A stretch of 56,776 nt of DNA, from contig JALOTY010000017.1 in assembly GCA_025457665.1 (NCBI GenBank), positions 1 to 56,776 of the forward strand, given 5' to 3'. The first letter of the stretch is position 1; every line of letters starts with the position of its first letter. The notes under the pieces are model-generated. The model saw only the letters and a program-made list of their open reading frames with translations. It ran no database searches and was not told where the DNA came from. Of this stretch, positions 1 through 11,400 are shown one piece after another. The position numbers and the translations under genes are program-made. This DNA is from Akkermansiaceae bacterium (GTDB lineage: Bacteria > Verrucomicrobiota > Verrucomicrobiia > Verrucomicrobiales > Akkermansiaceae).

Positions 1-1
1 C

Positions 2-1420
2 TTGAAATCGATGATGATCCTGGCCCTCGCGGCGGTGACCTTGCGGGCAGACGTGGTGGAGGTGGACAGCATTGCCGCCCTGGCGGCGGCGGCGCGGGGG
101 AGTGATGGGGAAATCCGCATGAAACCGGGGACTTACCGGATGGCGGACTATCTGACCGATGAGGTGCTGGCGGAGATCACGGCGGCGGTGGATCGCACCC
201 AGCCAAGACCTCCGGTGCCCATGCTGGTGCTGCGGGGAGATGGGAATCGGATCGATCTCACCGGAGTGACCATCGAGATCGACAATGCCCTCTTCGCCCG
301 CCTGCCGAAAGGAGGCTACATCCGTTGCATCATCGTGGTCGGCAAGGGCAACCACATCCACGGGCTTGTGCTCAAGAATACCGGGCAGAATGAAGGCAGT
401 GGTGGCAATCTGATTTCCATCCAGGGGGATGACAACAAACTCGAAGACATGAGCCTCCATGTCAGCGGGTCATTTCCCTGGGGCTATGGGGACCTGTTAG
501 GCAAGGGTGGGCCGAACCTGGTGAGTTTGAGGAAGCAGAGTGGGATCCAGGTGATCGGCAACCGCAGTGTGCTGAGGCGCTGCCGGGTGGTGAGTCGGGC
601 CTTTGGCCACTGTTTCTACATTCAGGGGGGCGATGGAATTCTGCTGGAGGATTGTCATGCCGAGGGCTCGATGCGACCTACCGATGAGATGCTTGCAGAG
701 ACGGAAGGGCCGGCATTCGAGCAGGGATTCCGCTCGGTTTACCGAAATCGCGACGGTCGATTCATGATCGCGCCGGGATACATCAAGAGCCTCTCGGAAG
801 ACGGTTTCCGGACCTACAGCAATGCGGGTCAGGTGACACTCAAGGGCTGCACCGCGGTGAACACCCGAGCTGGCTTCGAAATCGGTGCGCGGGACGATGC
901 GACCACAAAAACTGTGCTGGAATCCTGCACCGCGCGTGGTTGTGAGAGGGGATTTCTCATCGGCTCACACACGGTGGTTCGGAACTGCGAGGGAGACATG
1001 GTGCACGGCCCCTTGTTGTATCTTCGCGGAGGCTTGGGATCGGATGTGGAAATCAAATTGGTGGGTGGCAAGCCGGAGGGATTGGTGCATGCGGTGGCGA
1101 CGATCGCGGGTCAGGATCATCGGGTGCGGTTGATCGATGGCACGGATGGCGCGGTCATGCCTGCCTTGCCGGTGATGGTGGGCTACGGCATGCCGATGCA
1201 TGCGGAGATGGCCAGTCCGATCGAGGAAGCCGAGGCGCGGCGCATCCAATTTCATTCCGGGCTTCGATTTGCTCCGTTGTTGGTCAGCGGGAAGATCGAA
1301 GATTGTGAAATCTCCGGCGAGGGCAGGCGCTGGAATGATGAAGACTTACGCAAGGATCCCGGCCCCTGGGATTTGCCGCCCAATGGAATCGCCCCGGGAA
1401 CGCCAGGGAAACTGCGGTGA
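2..1420 (+). CDS. Exported right-handed beta-helix repeat protein (5' end uncertain)
   Basis: About 472 residues. The N-terminus is a short Lys plus a hydrophobic stretch (MMILALAAVTLRA), which looks like a signal peptide, so the protein is probably exported. The body has many short beta-strand repeats of the parallel beta-helix type, such as NHIHGLVLKNT, NRSVLRRCRVVS, DGILLEDCHAEG, VTLKGCTAVNT and KTVLESCTARGC between residues about 115 and 330. This fold occurs in polysaccharide lyases and other carbohydrate-active proteins, but no catalytic residues could be assigned. The frame opens with TTG at base 2, with ATGs at 11 and 14; the true start could lie outside the window. It converges on the DUF1552 gene. 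Exact activity unknown. Confidence 0.7.
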   Translation: MKSMMILALAAVTLRADVVEVDSIAALAAAARGSDGEIRMKPGTYRMADYLTDEVLAEITAAVDRTQPRPPVPMLVLRGDGNRIDLTGVTIEIDNALFARLPKGGYIRCIIVVGKGNHIHGLVLKNTGQNEGSGGNLISIQGDDNKLEDMSLHVSGSFPWGYGDLLGKGGPNLVSLRKQSGIQVIGNRSVLRRCRVVSRAFGHCFYIQGGDGILLEDCHAEGSMRPTDEMLAETEGPAFEQGFRSVYRNRDGRFMIAPGYIKSLSEDGFRTYSNAGQVTLKGCTAVNTRAGFEIGARDDATTKTVLESCTARGCERGFLIGSHTVVRNCEGDMVHGPLLYLRGGLGSDVEIKLVGGKPEGLVHAVATIAGQDHRVRLIDGTDGAVMPALPVMVGYGMPMHAEMASPIEEAEARRIQFHSGLRFAPLLVSGKIEDCEISGEGRRWNDEDLRKDPGPWDLPPNGIAPGTPGKLR

Positions 1421-1456
1421 CCTTGCCGCGCGCCTTGGTGGCGCGTGGCCTTCTGT

Positions 1457-1472
1457 TAGATCGGGATTCCGA
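1457..1472. terminator. Small hairpin between convergent genes
   Basis: GATCGG and CCGATC form a perfect 6-bp stem around a 4-nt loop, between the convergent ends of the beta-helix gene (1420) and the DUF1552 gene (1497). There is no T-run on either side, so termination is only a possibility. Confidence 0.25.
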
Positions 1473-1496
1473 TCATTGGGATCGAGGAGCAATCAC

Positions 1497-2798
1497 TCAA
1501 ATGCCCTGAAGGCGACCTGTGGAATCACCGATGCGTTCGGCGGGGACATTCATGCGGTCGAGAAGCGAGAGATAGAGGTTGGTCATCGGAGTGCCTGTTT
1601 CTGCCTGAATGATGCGGCCGGGGTTGAGCATGCCGTTTCCGCGACCGGCGAGGATGACGGGGAGGTCGTCGTGGTTGTGTTGATTGCCATCGGCAATGCC
1701 GCCGCCGTAAACGATCATCGAATGGTCGAGCAATGATCCATCGCCTTCACGGGTTTCCTTGAGGCGCTTGAGGAACCAGGAGAACTGTTCCGCGTAAAAG
1801 CGGTCGATGCGGGCGATTTGATCAAGGTGGTCTCGAAGTCCGCGGTGGTGGGAGAGTTCGTGGTGACCGCTGTGGACGCCGAGTTCGGGGAAAGGTCGGT
1901 TCGAGCCATCGTGGGCGAGGAGGAAGCTGGCGACGCGGGTGCTATCGGTCTGGAAGGCGAGGAGCATCAATTCGAATTGCACGCGAATGTGTTCCTCGTA
2001 GGTTTCCGGGATGCCATCCGGGCGGGCATTTTCGGGGATCTGGGTGCGATGTTTTTCAGCGCGTTCGATGCGTTGTTCGAGTTCGCGGACGGCGGTCAGG
2101 TACTGATCGATCTTTCCGCGATCGGTGTGGCCGAGTCGTTGGTGGAGTCTGCGGGCATCGTCTTGGACGAAATCGAGAATGCTGCGGCGGTAGGCGCGCC
2201 GGCGGGCATCTTCGCGGCTGTTTCCGGAGCCAAAAAGTTTCTCGAAGACAAGTCGCGGGTCGCGCTCGGCGGGTGCGGGGGTCTGTTCGTCGATCCAGGA
2301 GAGATTGAACTGATAGGCGCAGGAGTAACCGGAATCGCAGTGGCCGGAGCGGCGGGAGACATCGGTGGAGAGTTCGAGCGAGGCGAGGCGGGTTTCCGAG
2401 CCGATGGCACGGGCAGCGATCTGATCGACCGAGGTGCCGACGCGAAGATCCGCCCCGGCGGTTTTCCTGGGCTGGCAGCCGGTGAGGAAAGAGGCATTGG
2501 CGCGGGCATGATCGCCGGGGCCATCGCCATTGGCGCGGGCTTTGTCGTGATCGAGGTTTCGGATGAAGGAAATGTCTCCACGATGGGGTTGAAGCGCCTG
2601 GAGTGAAGGGCCGAGGTTGAAGCCATTGCCGTGGGCTTGAGGTCGCCAGAGATCGAGGTTCACCCCGTTCGGGATGTAAACAAAAGCGAGGCGGGTGGGA
2701 TGGGCGACGGCTTTCGCACCGGTGGCGGCGAAGGATTCGAGAGAGGGCAGGGCGAGTGTGGCGGCGATGCCCTTGAGGAAATTTCGGCGGGAGTGCAT
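1497..2798 (-). CDS. DUF1552 domain-containing exported protein
   Basis: 433 residues beginning with a twin-arginine-type leader (SRRNFLKG, then a hydrophobic run ending LESFA), so probably exported folded by the Tat system. The body matches the DUF1552 family of Planctomycetes and Verrucomicrobia: FVYIPNGVN near the start, SFLTGCQPRKTAGAD around residue 110, SLELSTD, and a C-terminal DHSMIVYGGGIADGNQHNHD segment. The family is almost always encoded beside a DUF1592-type cytochrome protein, as here: that gene ends 26 bp upstream on the same strand, so the two are likely one transcript. The biochemical role is not established; a link to degradation of complex polymers is usually assumed from context. 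Confidence 0.88.
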   Translation of the reverse strand: MHSRRNFLKGIAATLALPSLESFAATGAKAVAHPTRLAFVYIPNGVNLDLWRPQAHGNGFNLGPSLQALQPHRGDISFIRNLDHDKARANGDGPGDHARANASFLTGCQPRKTAGADLRVGTSVDQIAARAIGSETRLASLELSTDVSRRSGHCDSGYSCAYQFNLSWIDEQTPAPAERDPRLVFEKLFGSGNSREDARRRAYRRSILDFVQDDARRLHQRLGHTDRGKIDQYLTAVRELEQRIERAEKHRTQIPENARPDGIPETYEEHIRVQFELMLLAFQTDSTRVASFLLAHDGSNRPFPELGVHSGHHELSHHRGLRDHLDQIARIDRFYAEQFSWFLKRLKETREGDGSLLDHSMIVYGGGIADGNQHNHDDLPVILAGRGNGMLNPGRIIQAETGTPMTNLYLSLLDRMNVPAERIGDSTGRLQGI

Positions 2799-2824
2799 GG
2801 CAGGAACTCGGGTTGGCTTGTGGG

Positions 2825-5221
2825 TCAGTTTCCGGGGTCGCCCCGGCGGAATTGGAAGGGAACCGAGTGAATCACCGCATGGATCATGGCACGGGTGCCA
2901 CCTCCATGACGTTCGGTCTCGGCAAGAATCGCATCGATCGCGGGTTTGTCATACCAATCCGTGCCACGACCGAGTCCGTAGGTGAGGAGCTTGGTGACAG
3001 CGGAGCGGTGGAAATCGGATCGATGCCGGGAAAGCAGGATCTCGCGAAGCTCCGCCGGTCCCTTGAATTTCCTGCCATCGAGGAGTTCGCCGGAATCATC
3101 GATGGGCTGGCCTGCCTCAAGGTCGCGCCATGAGCCGTCGGCATCGAAGCGCTGGAGGCTGAAGCCGATGGGGTCCATGAGAGCATGGCAGGCCGAGCAG
3201 TTCGGGTCCTCACGATGTTTCTCCAACTGCTGGCGTAGGGTGAGCCCGTCCTGATGTTCCTCGGCAGAGGTCAGGGGCGGGACGTTTTGGGGCGGCGGGG
3301 GAGGGGCGGTATCGAGGAGGTTTTCGAGAACGAACTTGCCCCGAAGCACCGGCGAGGTGCGGAGGGGATGGGAGGTGACGAGGAGGAAGGAACCGTGACC
3401 GAGAAGACCGCGTCGGTGGGGGTCCTTCAAACTCACGCGGCGGAACTCGCGGCCACGGATATCCGGGATGCCGTAGTGGCGGGCGAGGCGTTCGTTGATG
3501 AAGGTGTAATCGGCATCGAGCAGCTCGGCGAGCGGGCGGTCATGGCGGATCAGGTGTTCGAGCAGCATCTCGGTCTCACGGCGCATGTCTTCGCGAAGGC
3601 GGCGATCAAACTTCGGGAATGCCTTCGGCGAAGGTTCCGCGCTGCGGAGGTCGCGGAGTTGAAGCCATTGGCCACCGAAATTCTCAACCAAGGCCGAGGC
3701 CCGGGGGGAATCGAGGAGGCGGTTGACTTCGGCATCGAGGTTGTCACGGAGTTTCCCCTCATCGGCGAGCTTCAAGAGGCGATCATCCGGCATGGTGGAC
3801 CAGAGGAAATAGGACAGACGTGAGGCGAGGGCATGTTCATCGATGCGATGGATGCCGGCAGCGTTTCCGGGGTCGGGCTGGGGTTCCTCGCGATAGAGAA
3901 AAGCCGGGGAAACGAGCATGGCTTCAAGGCCGAGGCGGATGCCGTGTTCGATGCCGAGTTTGTCCATTTTCGCGAGTCGGACGAAACCGAGATAGCGCTC
4001 CGCCTCGCCATCACGCACCGGGCGGCGGAAGGCGCGTCGACCGAAATCGGTGAAGACCCGCAGCGCCCAGGACTCCTCGCTTTCCCCACTACGGCGTTCA
4101 CCGTAGATGCGGCGGTGGCTTTCCGGTTTGGGCAGCGGTGGGGCATCGAGCGGGCCGACGAGTGAGACGCGTTCGAGGAGGAAATTGCGATCGCGTTTGT
4201 CGGGATCCGGATGGTCGGGATCGTAGCGGTCGTTGGTGAAATCGACGGCGACTTCGACTTTTCCAGGGCGCTGCACTTCGACTTCGAAACTGTGGTGGCT
4301 GGCGCGGTCCAGCGGGGCATCGACATCACGCGTGCCCAGTTTCTTCCCACGGAAATGCACGTCCATCGTCGGCGGCCCGTCAGCACCCAGGGTGCCGCCG
4401 GCGGTCACGACCAATCGATAGCGCCCCGACTTCTTGACCTCAAAGGTCGTTTCCGCCCGGCCGCTGGTGAAAAAGAAGTGTCCCTCTTCGCCACGATCGC
4501 CCGGACCGGGGATATCCTTGCCATGGCGCTGGATGGACGGCAGCGGCATGGGGTCGGGATGCGTGGCGGCATCGAGGGCGATCCGGGCGGCTTCCAGAAA
4601 GCGTTCGAGGTGCGCGGGTGACATGCTGAGCACATCGCCGATGTTGTCGAAGCCATAGCCGGAATCGTCGGGCGGCAGGAGTTCGAGGATCTCCACTTTG
4701 ACGCCGAGAAGGTCGCGCAGCGTGTTTTGGTATTCGAGGCGGTTGAGGCGGCGGAGGGTGACCCGGCCGGGATCGGGATTTTCCGGGTCCACGGGGAAGA
4801 CCGCGTCATCAATCCAGCGGATCATGGCCTTCCGCTCTTCCTCGGTGGGTTGCTCCTCATCCGGCGGCGGCATGAGTTGCTGATCGAGGTGGGTGCGGAT
4901 CTTTTTCCATGCCTCGCGATCCGAATGCATCGATGCGATGTCTGGAAAGCGGTCGAGGTCGAACTCGCCCTTGCGGATTCCATCGCCATGGCAATCGAAA
5001 CAGTAATGTTCGAGCAGCGGCAGGACTTCTGCCCGCCAGCGTTCTTCCGGCGGCGCGGCATGAGCGGCGACAGCGGCGAGGGGTGATATCAGGGCAAGGC
5101 GGGCGAAAACCACGGCAGGGAAACGTTGAAACAAGTCGGAATGTTGCGCCGCTTGTGAATTTCGCCACCGCTGATGTCGGGACGGGGACCTTCGGCAGTG
5201 CGGAATTTTTCGAATGGGCAT
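2825..5221 (-). CDS. PSCyt/DUF1587-1595-1592-1588-1585 multidomain c-type cytochrome protein
   Basis: 798 residues from the ATG at 5221. An N-terminal planctomycete-type cytochrome domain has a CxxCH haem motif (HYCFDCHGDG) and the PPPDEEQPTEEER helix. After it come DUF1587 (RLNRLEYQNTLRDLLG), a carbohydrate-binding-like beta region, DUF1595/DUF1592 (FGRRAFRRPVRDGEAERYL; ASRLSYFLWSTMPDD), and DUF1588 (RRGLLGHGSFLLVTSHPLRT). A second CxxCH lies in NCSACHALMDPIGF, followed by the C-terminal DUF1585 region. This is the standard domain order of the family. Start alternatives: ATG 5221 has GGGGA a few bases upstream; a TTG at 5134 would begin just before the hydrophobic signal peptide ending AVAAHA and skip an Arg-rich stretch. 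Probable periplasmic haem protein forming a pair with the following DUF1552 gene. Confidence 0.87.
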   Translation of the reverse strand: MPIRKIPHCRRSPSRHQRWRNSQAAQHSDLFQRFPAVVFARLALISPLAAVAAHAAPPEERWRAEVLPLLEHYCFDCHGDGIRKGEFDLDRFPDIASMHSDREAWKKIRTHLDQQLMPPPDEEQPTEEERKAMIRWIDDAVFPVDPENPDPGRVTLRRLNRLEYQNTLRDLLGVKVEILELLPPDDSGYGFDNIGDVLSMSPAHLERFLEAARIALDAATHPDPMPLPSIQRHGKDIPGPGDRGEEGHFFFTSGRAETTFEVKKSGRYRLVVTAGGTLGADGPPTMDVHFRGKKLGTRDVDAPLDRASHHSFEVEVQRPGKVEVAVDFTNDRYDPDHPDPDKRDRNFLLERVSLVGPLDAPPLPKPESHRRIYGERRSGESEESWALRVFTDFGRRAFRRPVRDGEAERYLGFVRLAKMDKLGIEHGIRLGLEAMLVSPAFLYREEPQPDPGNAAGIHRIDEHALASRLSYFLWSTMPDDRLLKLADEGKLRDNLDAEVNRLLDSPRASALVENFGGQWLQLRDLRSAEPSPKAFPKFDRRLREDMRRETEMLLEHLIRHDRPLAELLDADYTFINERLARHYGIPDIRGREFRRVSLKDPHRRGLLGHGSFLLVTSHPLRTSPVLRGKFVLENLLDTAPPPPPQNVPPLTSAEEHQDGLTLRQQLEKHREDPNCSACHALMDPIGFSLQRFDADGSWRDLEAGQPIDDSGELLDGRKFKGPAELREILLSRHRSDFHRSAVTKLLTYGLGRGTDWYDKPAIDAILAETERHGGGTRAMIHAVIHSVPFQFRRGDPGN

Positions 5222-5332
5222 GCCGGTCCCCTGCCAGAGTCGGCATGGCATGGCTGCCGGGCTGTTCTTCTGGCTGTCTGCGAATCAGGAACTTGCGCGA
5301 ACTTCGGGGGATTCTTTGACCCAGCGGGTTTC

Positions 5333-5361
5333 TTGACAGAGGCCAGCCGATTTTGTTAGTC
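5333..5361 (+). promoter_or_regulatory. Sigma-70-type promoter of the YD-repeat gene
   Basis: TTGACA at 5333-5338, a 17-bp spacer and TTAGTC at 5356-5361. The -35 is a perfect match; the -10 resembles the TAGTCT box before rpsL. It lies about 50 bp upstream of the ATG at 5412. Confidence 0.6.
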
Positions 5362-5411
5362 GAAATGCTTTGTTTTTTCCGCCTTTCCCATTTCCCAAAC
5401 CCCGATCCCCC

Positions 5412-8400
5412 ATGAAAACCCCAGTTTCCGGCCCGCTCTTGCCCCGGCCTTTGCGTTTGGCGCTCTTGGCTTCAATCGCTCTCTCCCATGCGTCGCTGGC
5501 CTCGCCGGTGTATCTTGAGTTCACGGCCGGTCTGGCCGGAGATCGGACGAAGCTGACTTGGGAAACCGAACCGGGGGCTCGATATCGGATCGAGCGGTCC
5601 GTGGCCCTCGGAGCAGAACCGGGAGATGTTTGGGAAACGGTGGCGATGGTGACCGCGTCCGGGACGGGAACCTCATGGATCGACCCCGAGTTGCCCACTT
5701 CCCGGTCCTTTTATCGGATCGTCATTCCCGGTCCTGAAACTCACCAACTCCATCCGCCCGTTCTCGGACCCGGCGGTGGCATCATCGTGCTGGAAGGTCA
5801 TGGATTTCCGGCGGGGGCGGAATTGCAGGTGACCTTCGAAGGGGGAAGCACCGCGGTGGCAAGCCTGGTGGATCTGGGCGGCGGGATGTGGAGTGCGGAG
5901 TTTGTCGGTTCTTTCACCCCCGGGGCCTTGAGCACATCGGTGGTGGTGACCGATGGCAGCGGCGGCACTGTGGCGACGAGTGTGCAGCCCATCACCGTGA
6001 CCGAAGACGGACGGGCCCTGGACGCCCCGCCGTCTCTGCCGCCTGCCGCGCCGGTATCCCGGGCGGCGAGGCCGGTGGCGATCAAGACCAAAGGCACCGG
6101 AGCCGACAAGGATCGCGTGGCCGGTGGGGGACGGAAGGACGATTGTGACGATGGCAATCTCGGCAATCCGGAAGAACTTCACCGCCTGGCTGCGACGCAG
6201 TTTGCCGTGAACGTCAAAGGCACCGGAGCGAGTGGATACCGGGTTTTTCCCGCGTCTTCCGGTCTTCCGGGCGAGGTGAGTTTTCACGTGGATGGGCTCG
6301 CTCTGGAAGTCCCCGCGGGTCCGCCGGTTTCCTGGGTGATGACCTACCGATCCATCGCCGAGGTGGAAAGCGGCCATGGCCCGGGATGGGATCATGCTTA
6401 TGATATCTCGGTCGAGGCCTTGCCTCCGGGCGATGGGGCGACGGCACCCAGGGTGAGGGTGCGCGACGGGGCGGGGCGTGCCGATATCTATTTCCGCCAG
6501 GCCGATGGAACCTACCGCTGCGACGGGCATTTTCGCGAGGGTGAGTTCAGCGGGTCGAGCTTCACCCTGCGTTTCCCCAATGGTGGGCGATGGGAATTCC
6601 GCTCCCTCGATGGATCGCCCGCTGCGGGCAAGATTTCATCCATCGTGGATCCGAACGGCATTGCGGTCAGTTGTGACTATGATGGCGCGGGTCAACTTTC
6701 CTCGGTTTCCAACGGCCTGGGCCAATCCCTGAGCTTGAGCTGGGTGAACCTTCCCGGGCTTGGGGAGAGGATCGCAGCGGTGACCGATCCATCGGGTCGA
6801 TCGGTTTCCTTCACCTACTATGGAGGCGAGGCGGGTGGCAGTCCCGGCGATCTGAAGGAAGTGGGTGCACCCAGTGAAGTCGGGCTGCCTCCGGGTCCGG
6901 GTCAACTCGAGTTTTCCTACACGACGGGTCATGCCGATCCGCGCTTGAACCACAATCTCGTGCAAATCAAGGATGGCATGGGCCGGGTTCTGGAAAACTA
7001 TGAGTATCGTACTACGGCCAGTCCCACGGCGGCGGATTACGATACGATTGCGGTTCATCACACCCAGAGCGGACCGGCCGGCGCGCACATCGCGATCGAG
7101 GATGCTCCGTTCGGCACCATCCCCGGAGGTGGGCGGGTGGTCACGGTGAATGATGAACTCGGCAGGGTGACGAGGCATCATTTCGATCGGAAGCAGCGAT
7201 TGGTGAAACTGGAGGAGTTCACCGGCTTCGCCACACCGGGAGTGGATTCGACCCTGACAAGCAATCTGCCTTCCGGACCTCTGCGTCCTTCGGTGGACCC
7301 GGTGGTGTTCACGACAACCTTCAAGAGAAACCGTGACGATGGCGTGATCTCGCTTTCGCATGCCGATGGCAGCGGTCTCAGGGTGGTTTTCGCTGGTGAC
7401 TTGTCTGCGTCCTGTCCCGTTCTGGAGAAGGGAAATGCCGTGAGCATCGAACTCGTAGGCGCGACTGGCCGGGATGGCCGCGTGATCCGCATGGAGCATG
7501 CCCCCGGTGCGGGGACATCGGAAAATGCCCGGCCGGGCGGGCCCATTCGTGGGATGACAGTCAAGGGGGGGCGCAATCCCTCGGGAGATATCGTTCCCAA
7601 TGCCCGGCCCGGTGGACCGGTCAAGGGAGTGTTGATCAAGATCGGGAGAGAGCCCGGTCCGGACCTCGTGGCGGGAAGCCGTCTGAAACGTCCGGGACGG
7701 GCGAAGTTCAACAACATCATCATGCGCCGGGGGGAAGCCGAGGCGGCCATGGTGGATATGGCCAGCCACACCGGACATTTGTCATTCGGAACCGCCGGGT
7801 TGTTTGCCGGTATCGGAGGGCATCCCTATCCCTATTCGGATCCCGATAGCGATGGCGATGGTTCTTCCGATGTCGAGCGCGCCGGTGGTCCGCGCATCAA
7901 GGGCTGGAATGGCACCGTGAAGTATGGCAATGATGATGGCGGTGATATCGCCCGTGCCGGTGGTGGCGGACGCAAGGGGTGGGACGGAGTGATTTATGGG
8001 AACCCGAAGCGCCTCGCAGGTTCGGGTGATCCCGACGATGCCGACTCCGATGGGGATTCGCCTCTGGATTTCATCCTGCGGCCCGGCTCGGCGGTGGAGG
8101 GATGTTTCATCGAGCCGGCCTGTCGCGCGCCGCTTATCGCTCCGCGGGTGACACGTTTGACCACCGCCTTCGGCGAAGTTCATCAATGGACCTACGATGT
8201 TCATGGGAATTGCAAATCCTGGACCTCGCCGATCGCGGGTCGCGGGGTGGAGTTCGATTATGACAGCGCCGGACGCTGCACACGGGTGACCTTGATCAAT
8301 GGGGGAACGCCTTTGATCGATGAGTTGGAATATCATCCTGCCAGTGGTTTCCTCGATACGACCACGGCCAATCCCGCCGGTGCCGGAGCTGCGCCGCCAC

Positions 8401-11400
8401 TGGTTCACCGCTTTGTGCGTGATTCACTCGGCCGCGTGACGCGCTCGATCGATGCCACCGGGGCCGACTGGGAATTCACTTACAATGGCCTGGACCAAAT
8501 CACCCAACAGCGCGGTCCGGAAATGCCCACCCGCTACACCACGAGTTATGTGCATGATGCGGCGGGACGCTTGGTGCGGGTCGATGCCGATCATGTGGGC
8601 ATCGCCGGAGATCCGCTTTCCTCGAATCCGATTTACTCCACCATCATCGAACGCGACAGCCGCGGGCGGATCCAGCGCATCGCGGAGGAAGAAGTGCCGG
8701 TGGATGTCGGTTCGGCCACGGAAGTCGCAGCGGTAGGGCTCTCGCTTTTCGCGGCAGTCGATTTCAGCCGCGACGCCGCCGGTCAGGTCACGCTCATCGA
8801 GGTCCCGGCTGTCTGCCGTGATCAAACCGCGGTGCTCGCCATGGGCATCCAGTATGATGAGCGGGGTCTGGTCCATCGCATCGTTCGGGGTGGCAGTGCG
8901 CCCGGCAGTGTGACCGAAGAGTTCGATTACAACGCGGTGGGTGCCACGACCCGCTGTGCGGTGCTCGGCGGTCCCGGCAGTCCTTCATTGGTGGTGGATC
9001 GCGATCCCTTCCATCGGCCTGTCCGCGCCACCGATGCGATGGGAAATGAAACGGTGCTCGAATACGATCGGGAGGGCGTCATCACCACGAGCTATTTCGG
9101 ACAAACCGAGGATACCGCCGGCGCGGGTCCCAATGTCCTGCTTGCCCGCCACCGTCACCGCTTTGTGAGTCTCAACTTTCACAAGATCGAGTGGTCCTAC
9201 CGCGGCTATGCCACCCGCCGACGGGTGGAAGTCCTCAAGAGCAATCGTGAGGTGTCGCCGGGATATGTGGCACCCTGTGATGCCGATCCTCCCAACAGTC
9301 TTGCCGGGGGCTGGATTTCCCCGCCTCTCGCTGTCTTCCTGAGCCGCGACCGCAAGGATGATGTGCTTGAAACCGAGCGTTTCGCCCCCGGCGCTCCGGG
9401 GCCCTATCCGGTCGATACCACCGAGTTCATTCATTCGCCGGGCGGCTTGCTTGCCGAGGTGAAACGGAATGGCGACACGATCGCATCCCTCACCCGCGAT
9501 GGGGCGGGCCGCGTGGTTTCCTGCTCGGATGGCGCGGTGACGATGACTTGGCAGCGCGACGGACGCGGGGCGATCCTGGTTTGCACGGAAACAAGCCAGC
9601 CAAGCATGGTCGGTCAGCCGTCGAAGTCCTTCACGTGGACGATGCAGCGCGACCCGCTGGGACGCGTGACCCGGGTGACCGATGGCGCGGGCAATGAATG
9701 GACCGCGAGTTATGATTCCATGGGGCGCTATCTTTCGATCTTCGAGCCGGGCCGCGCTCCGGTGATGCTTGCTCACGAAAGTTACGACGGCGGAGTCTTC
9801 CGCACCTTGCGGGTGATCCAAGGGCAGTTCAGTGACTCTTCTCCGATCCTTCGCGGCAGCACCGTCGTGCGCTCAGGAGAGTCGGTGGGTTCCACGGATT
9901 CGCATGGCCAGAACACCATCCACACCCGTGATGCGCTGGGCCGTTTGACACGATGCGATTTCCCGGATGGAACCTTCCTTGCCTACACCCACGACGCGCG
10001 GGGCTTTGTCCATCAGGCCCGGTTTCTCGATGGGGAAATCCGCACGCTCGATGTCGATGCCGCCGGACGGACGACGCGGGTGGTTTCCTCGGATGCGGCC
10101 TTCCCGGCCACGGAGTATGGATGGGACAGTTTCGGGCGTCTGACCCGGGCGCTGCAAGGGAGTTCGCTGGTGACGGCGAGCTATGATTCGACCGGAAACG
10201 CAATCAACGAGACCACGGAGAATGCGCCGCCTGGCCTGCCGCCGGAGTTCTTCAGCATCAGCCGCAGCTTCGATGGCCGTGGCCGCACGAGTATCACCTA
10301 CCCGGATGGGAAAGTGTTCCTCGAAGAGCGGGATGCCCTCGGCCGCTTGAGATCGATTTCCGCGACCGATTCCTTCGGAACCGTCATTTCACCTCCCATC
10401 GTGGAGCTTTCCTATCTGGGCCATCGGATTTCGCGGAGTGTCCAGGCCAACGGGGTAAGCACGGAGTATGAATACCGCGGCGATGGTGATGCTCCCGCGC
10501 CCGGTGGGCTCGATGCCAGCTTCGGGTCCGTGACGATGACCACAGTGAGGAAAGGAGGCGGAACCTTGATCGCACGCGTGGTCGAGCGGCGGGCTCCGGA
10601 CCAGCGGGTCATCGCCCGTGCCATTTCCTGGTCGGAGGCGGTGGATGCTCCAGGACGCCGTCATGAATACCTCCATGATGAAGTCGGGCAGATGATCGGT
10701 CGCACCACCGAACGACGCGAGAGTTCCGGGGGACCTTGGATCGCAGAGTCATCGGTGACTTATGAGCTGGATACCGAAGGAAAACGAATCAGCGCCACCG
10801 GTGGCGATCATCCTGGAACTTATACCCAGAGCCCCTCGGTTCCTCCGGGCGACCTTGCGGCCCATCAATACACCACCTGGCCGCGGGGAGGGATCGAGTG
10901 GGATGACAACGGCAATGTCGTCAGCGTCGAGACCGATGCCGGTGCGCTTGTTTTCGACCACGATGCTGCGGGTCGGATGACGGCCTGCCGTGCCGGTGTC
11001 GGTGCGCCGCCGATCGTGAGCTACGAATATGACGCGCTGGACCGTCGGATCGCCCGCACCGAATACGATGGCTCCGGTGCGCCGGTTTCGCGGGTCCGTT
11101 ATGTTCATGAAGGTGAGGTTTGCATTCAGGAATGGTCGGACGATGGGTCCGGAACATCGTCCGCCGCTCTCACCCATGTCGCTTCCAACGGCGTTCGCCA
11201 TTGCATCTCCACACGGGCCGGCACCTTGTATTATCCTCACGGAAATTCCGTCCAACACTGGGGTGATCCCCACTTGAACGAGTCCGGCCGGGCTGCCTCC
11301 CATGATGATACCGGATTCTCACCGATCTCCGGCCATTTCCCGCCGGTCATCATCGCCGATGCCTCGGGTAGCATGCTTGAAGGCAACGACTGCGACGATG